NCBI GenBank assembly: GCA_964504155.1
Contig: CAZDCZ010000057.1
Location: forward strand, 1-19,045
Length of the DNA: 19,045 nucleotides
Source of the DNA: CAZDCZ01 sp964504155
Lineage (GTDB): Bacteria > Bacteroidota > Bacteroidia > Bacteroidales > UBA12077
Direction of reading: 5' to 3'
Positions within the stretch are counted from its first letter, which is position 1, and every line of letters begins with the position of its first letter. The notes under the pieces are model-generated. The model was not told where the DNA came from, ran no database searches, and worked only from the letters and a program-made list of their open reading frames with translations. Positions 15,867 through 19,045 of the stretch are shown here, piece by piece. The position numbers were made by a program, and so were the translations under genes.

Positions 15867-16649
15867 ATGTGTCAAAAAGAATTTAAAGTATCGTTAATTC
15901 AAACTGATTTATTTTGGGAAGATGCCGAAAAAAATCGCATTGAAATTGGAAATAAAATATCACTTCTTCCAAAGGACACCGATATTATTGTCTTACCCGA
16001 AATGTTTACTACAGGTTTTTCTATGAATGTTAGCAAATTAGCAGAGCAATTCAAAGGAGACACTTTTTATTGGTTGAAAAACACAGCTAAAGAAAGAAAT
16101 TGCTTGATAATAGGGAGTATAATTGTTGAAGAAAATAATAATTACTACAACAGATTAATTGCAATGTTACCTGATGGCAATTACCATTACTACGACAAAA
16201 GACATCTTTTTAGAATGGGAAACGAACATAAGAATTATTCCGGTGGTTTAAAACGTTTAATACTCGACTATAAAGGATGGCGAATTTGTCCATTAATATG
16301 TTACGATTTACGTTTCCCTGTTTGGAGTCGCAACAATAACGACTACGACATACTTATTTATATTGCAAACTGGCCCAAGAGTCGTTCATACGTATGGAAA
16401 CAATTATTAATTGCAAGAGCATTAGAAAATCAAGCCTATGTTGTTGGAGTAAACAGAATTGGTAAAGATGAAGAAAATATATTTTATTCGGGCGAATCAA
16501 TGTTAATTGATGCAAAAGGACAAATAATAAATGACGTTGAAGCAAATAAAAACACAGAAATTACGTTAAATATTAGTTACTCTGATTTAGAAAAATTCAG
16601 AAACAAATTCCCGGTTTCTTTAGATGCTGATAATTTTAAAATATTATAA
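15867..16649 (+). CDS. Nitrilase-superfamily omega-amidase (YafV-like)
   Basis: This is a 260-residue cytosolic amidohydrolase with the full Glu-Lys-Cys triad of the nitrilase superfamily: Glu45 in VLPEMFTTGF, Lys111 in YDKRHLF, and Cys145 in LICYDLRFPVW. The sequences MFTTGFSM and YDKRHLFRMGNEH point to the omega-amidase branch (YafV/Nit2). That branch hydrolyses alpha-ketoglutaramate and alpha-ketosuccinamate, the oxoacids left by glutamine and asparagine transamination, releasing ammonia. The length matches the family. The start at 15867 is the first ATG of the frame and sits directly before the conserved opening strand FKVSLIQTDLFW. Only 6 bp separate its stop from the relA-like gene, so the two are probably co-transcribed. 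That links a nitrogen-salvage enzyme with the stringent response by position only. Confidence 0.93.
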   Translation: MCQKEFKVSLIQTDLFWEDAEKNRIEIGNKISLLPKDTDIIVLPEMFTTGFSMNVSKLAEQFKGDTFYWLKNTAKERNCLIIGSIIVEENNNYYNRLIAMLPDGNYHYYDKRHLFRMGNEHKNYSGGLKRLILDYKGWRICPLICYDLRFPVWSRNNNDYDILIYIANWPKSRSYVWKQLLIARALENQAYVVGVNRIGKDEENIFYSGESMLIDAKGQIINDVEANKNTEITLNISYSDLEKFRNKFPVSLDADNFKIL

Positions 16650-16655
16650 TCTAAG

Positions 16656-18908
16656 ATGAGAATAAATAATCTATTTATCAAGCAATCAGAAAAAAAACAA
16701 ACTACAAAAGAAAAAAAGCAAATTTTAGAAGCTTATAACAGTTTTGTTTTTACTATACAACCTCACACAAAAAAGAATAACTTAGCATTAATAAAAAAGG
16801 CATTTGATATTGCAAATGAATCGCTTAATAACTATCGTTATGTTACTGACGAACCTTATATTATTCATTTAATTAATATCTCTATTTCTGTGTCGGAACA
16901 AATCGGACTTGGCACAAAATCTATTATTTCTGTTTTTCTTTTCGAAGTTTATAATCAAGAATTATTATCTCTCGACGAAATAAAAAAAGAATTTGGAGAT
17001 AAGATTACGAAAATAATAGAAGGTTCGATAAAAGTTGCTAATATTAGTACAACAAATAATACAAATCAGAGCGAAAATCTAAGAAATTTTTTAATTACTT
17101 TAGGCGAAGATATCAGGGTAACATTAATTAAATTGGCTGTAATTCTTCAGACAATGAGAAATTTGAATTATATGCCCGAAGAATATCAAATAAAACGTTC
17201 GTTAGAAACATTCTCTTTATTTGCTCCTTTGGCTCATCGACTTGGTTTATATAATATTAAATCGGAATTAGAAAACCTTGCATTTAAATTTACCGAAAAT
17301 GATGAATATAAAACTATAATTAAAAAGTTAAAAAACACTACAAGTAAAAGAAATAAGTTTATAAAGAAATTCACATCAATAATTACAACAGAATTAGACT
17401 CTCAAGGTTTTGATTATAAAATAAAAGGCAGACCAAAATCGGTTTTTTCTATTCATCAAAAAATGAAAAAACAAAATGTTAATTTTGAAGAAGTTTACGA
17501 TCTTTTTGCTATCAGAATAATTTTAAACTCGAAACCTAAAAACGAAAAAGCCGATTGTTGGCGTGTTTATTCTATTATTACCGATTCTTTTCAACCAAAT
17601 CCTAAACGATTACGAGATTGGATATCGGTACCTAAATCGAACGGATACGAATCGTTGCATACTACTGTTGTTGGACCCGACAAAAAATGGATTGAAGTAC
17701 AAATACGTACTCAACGAATGGACGAAATAGCAGAAAAAGGTTATGCAGCTCATTGGAAATATAAAGGCATTAAAGACGATAAAGATGTTGTTAACTGGTT
17801 ACAAAAAATTCGCGAATTACTCGAAAACAAAAAAACAACACCATCGGAGGTAATAGATAATTTTAAGTTAAATTTATACAATAAAGAAATTTTTGTTTTT
17901 ACACCTAAAGGAGATTTAAAAAAATTCCCTATAAATGCTTCTATTTTAGATTTTGCCTACGACATTCATTCAGATATAGGAGAACAATGCATAGGCGGAA
18001 AAATAAATAATAAAAATGTACAATTAAAACAACAATTAAGTAATGGCGATCAAGTAGAAATAATTACATCGAAAAACCAGAAACCAAAAAGCGATTGGTT
18101 AAACTTTGTTGTTACCTCGAAAGCAAAATCGAAAATAAAACAATTTCTTCACGACGAAGAATACAAATATGCCACAACAGGTAAAGAAACACTGAAACGA
18201 AGACTTAAAAACTGGAAAATAAAAGAAGATGACAATCTAACTCGCTTATTACTTAAATATTATAAATTAGAGAAACCTAACGACTTATATAATTCCATTG
18301 CAACAGATAAAATCGACATATCAGAAATTAAAGATATTATTCTAAATGCATCACAAGAAAATACAAGAAAAAAACAAGAAGATACTGAAAAAATACAAAC
18401 ACCAAAATTGGTTTCCAAAAATCAATCGAAAAGCGATGATATCTTAGAAATAGAAAATAGTGTTAATAATCTAGAATACAAATTTGCAAAATGTTGTAAT
18501 CCAATATTCGGCGATGATATCTTTGGTTTTATTACTATTAATGATGGTATTAAAATACACAGAAAAAATTGCCCTAATGCTCAACATCTTCTTTCGAAAT
18601 ATAATTATAGAGTAATTGCTGTAAAATGGAAAAAATCAGCTAAAAAAGCATCTTTTCAAACAATTATTAAAATTTCAGGCATCGATAAACTTGGAATACT
18701 TAATAAAATTAGCGATATTATATCAAACGATATGAAAGTACATATGCAATCGATAAACATAAATTCTAACAATGGACTTTTCTCTGGAGAAATAAAACTA
18801 TTGGTTGATAACAATAAACATCTCGGGAACATTATTACGAAATTAAAAAAAGAAAAAGAAGTACTAAAAGTGCAAAGACTTGATATTGATAATACTTTTT
18901 ATGAATAA
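16656..18908 (+). CDS. relA: RelA/SpoT-family (p)ppGpp synthetase with degenerate hydrolase site
   Basis: This is a 750-residue long RSH protein with the domains HD-like (about 45-195), synthetase (about 230-370), TGS (about 410-471), Zn-finger/CC (about 605-660) and ACT (about 666-742). The synthetase keeps GRPKSVFSIHQKM, YDLFAIR (Asp282), PKSNGYESLHTT and EVQIRT (Glu347), so it should make (p)ppGpp. The HD domain keeps His71 (EPYIIH), but the HDxxEDT motif reads F96-E97-V-Y-N-Q. The second-metal Asp in KLADRLHNMRTL is Val162 (KLAVILQTMRNL). Hydrolysis is therefore predicted lost, as in E. coli RelA. A separate bifunctional Rel or hydrolase elsewhere in the genome is expected. The C-terminal regulatory half is complete, with Cys613-Cys614 in AKCCNP and Cys639, so ribosome-linked control is likely. 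It follows the nitrilase by 6 bp. An IS begins 16 bases after its stop. Confidence 0.95.
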   Translation: MRINNLFIKQSEKKQTTKEKKQILEAYNSFVFTIQPHTKKNNLALIKKAFDIANESLNNYRYVTDEPYIIHLINISISVSEQIGLGTKSIISVFLFEVYNQELLSLDEIKKEFGDKITKIIEGSIKVANISTTNNTNQSENLRNFLITLGEDIRVTLIKLAVILQTMRNLNYMPEEYQIKRSLETFSLFAPLAHRLGLYNIKSELENLAFKFTENDEYKTIIKKLKNTTSKRNKFIKKFTSIITTELDSQGFDYKIKGRPKSVFSIHQKMKKQNVNFEEVYDLFAIRIILNSKPKNEKADCWRVYSIITDSFQPNPKRLRDWISVPKSNGYESLHTTVVGPDKKWIEVQIRTQRMDEIAEKGYAAHWKYKGIKDDKDVVNWLQKIRELLENKKTTPSEVIDNFKLNLYNKEIFVFTPKGDLKKFPINASILDFAYDIHSDIGEQCIGGKINNKNVQLKQQLSNGDQVEIITSKNQKPKSDWLNFVVTSKAKSKIKQFLHDEEYKYATTGKETLKRRLKNWKIKEDDNLTRLLLKYYKLEKPNDLYNSIATDKIDISEIKDIILNASQENTRKKQEDTEKIQTPKLVSKNQSKSDDILEIENSVNNLEYKFAKCCNPIFGDDIFGFITINDGIKIHRKNCPNAQHLLSKYNYRVIAVKWKKSAKKASFQTIIKISGIDKLGILNKISDIISNDMKVHMQSININSNNGLFSGEIKLLVDNNKHLGNIITKLKKEKEVLKVQRLDIDNTFYE

Positions 18909-18923
18909 ATACTATTAACTATT

Positions 18924-19045
18924 GAATCCACTCCGAAAAGTCTTCATATTATAAATATATTAAAAATAAAATATGAATAAGTCAAGTTGAAAAAATAATG
19001 TTTAGAAAAACAGACACAGCATATCAACTTTCATTACAAAGCAAT
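18924..19045 (+). mobile_element. Left end of an insertion sequence, continuing out of the window
   Basis: GAATCCACTCCGAAAAG (18924-18940) matches the terminal repeat of the MITE at 8961-9090 at 16 of 17 bases and precedes a transposase-like start codon. The IS lies immediately downstream of the relA-like gene. The preceding hexamer ACTATT (18918-18923) would be the target duplication if this IS also makes 6-bp duplications. The right end is not in the window. Confidence 0.7.
18998..19045 (+). CDS. Transposase, N-terminal 16 codons only
   Basis: The frame reads MFRKTDTAYQLSLQSN and runs off the window. This opening (MF[RK]KT...QLSL) is seen in Bacteroidetes DDE transposases, often of the IS1182 type. 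The family call rests on memory of similar N-termini and is weak. The support for a transposase is the position 57 bases inside an IS-like terminal repeat. Too little is present to show catalytic residues. Confidence 0.5.
   Translation, partial: MFRKTDTAYQLSLQSN

Overview
The window is AT-rich and looks like a draft scaffold from a Bacteroidota genome, probably Bacteroidales or Marinilabiliales. The evidence is the protein families present: a Bacteroidetes-type caspase-family surface protein, a FISUMP-type lipoprotein fragment, an LPP20-type lipoprotein and a Bacteroidetes-style long RelA. Shine-Dalgarno sequences are mostly absent, and a few promoters match the Bacteroidetes pattern TTG-N19/20-TAnnTTTG. 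A run of exactly 100 N (7144-7243) marks a scaffold join.

Layout. 1-1433: an orphan PD-(D/E)XK-like nuclease candidate followed by an intergenic region rich in inverted repeats. 1434-2414 (minus): a predicted lipoprotein of the isoaspartyl peptidase/asparaginase family. 2754-5470 (plus): two translationally coupled lipoproteins (a TPR protein with a CsgG/LpoB-like C-terminus, then an LPP20-family protein), closed by a strong hairpin terminator. 5471-9174: a repeat-rich, decaying locus on the minus strand. In transcription order it holds a caspase-family gene split by a 130-bp MITE, a short gene that seems to have lost its outer-membrane barrel, and a fn3/FISUMP lipoprotein remnant lacking its 5' end and its middle. 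9381-11213 (plus): a membrane phosphoglycerol-transferase/LTA-synthase-like sulfatase-fold enzyme. 11292-14189 (minus): a soluble hybrid histidine kinase. 14614-15777 (plus): a membrane-anchored protein of unknown function. 15867-18908 (plus): an omega-amidase-type nitrilase and a RelA-type (p)ppGpp synthetase whose hydrolase site is degenerate, 6 bp apart. From 18924: the left end of an insertion sequence with the first 16 codons of its transposase.

The most notable result is that the interrupted caspase-family gene can be read through. Removing the 130-bp element at 8961-9090 and one copy of its 6-bp target duplication (ACTCTT) restores a single 588-residue frame with a signal peptide. The element's ends match the terminal repeat of the IS at 18924, so the MITE is probably a non-autonomous relative of that IS. 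The same gene also has Tyr where the caspase catalytic His is expected, and the two genes downstream are truncated beside palindromic repeats. I read this as a surface protease-like locus being dismantled by mobile and palindromic repeats.

A second theme is a set of short intergenic palindromes built as AGTCA-N5-TGACT, at about 1090-1181, 5765-5797, 6568-6606, both sides of the N gap and 14338-14463. They behave like REP elements and probably caused the assembly gap. I found no CRISPR array, rRNA or tRNA, and no clear new multi-gene defence system.
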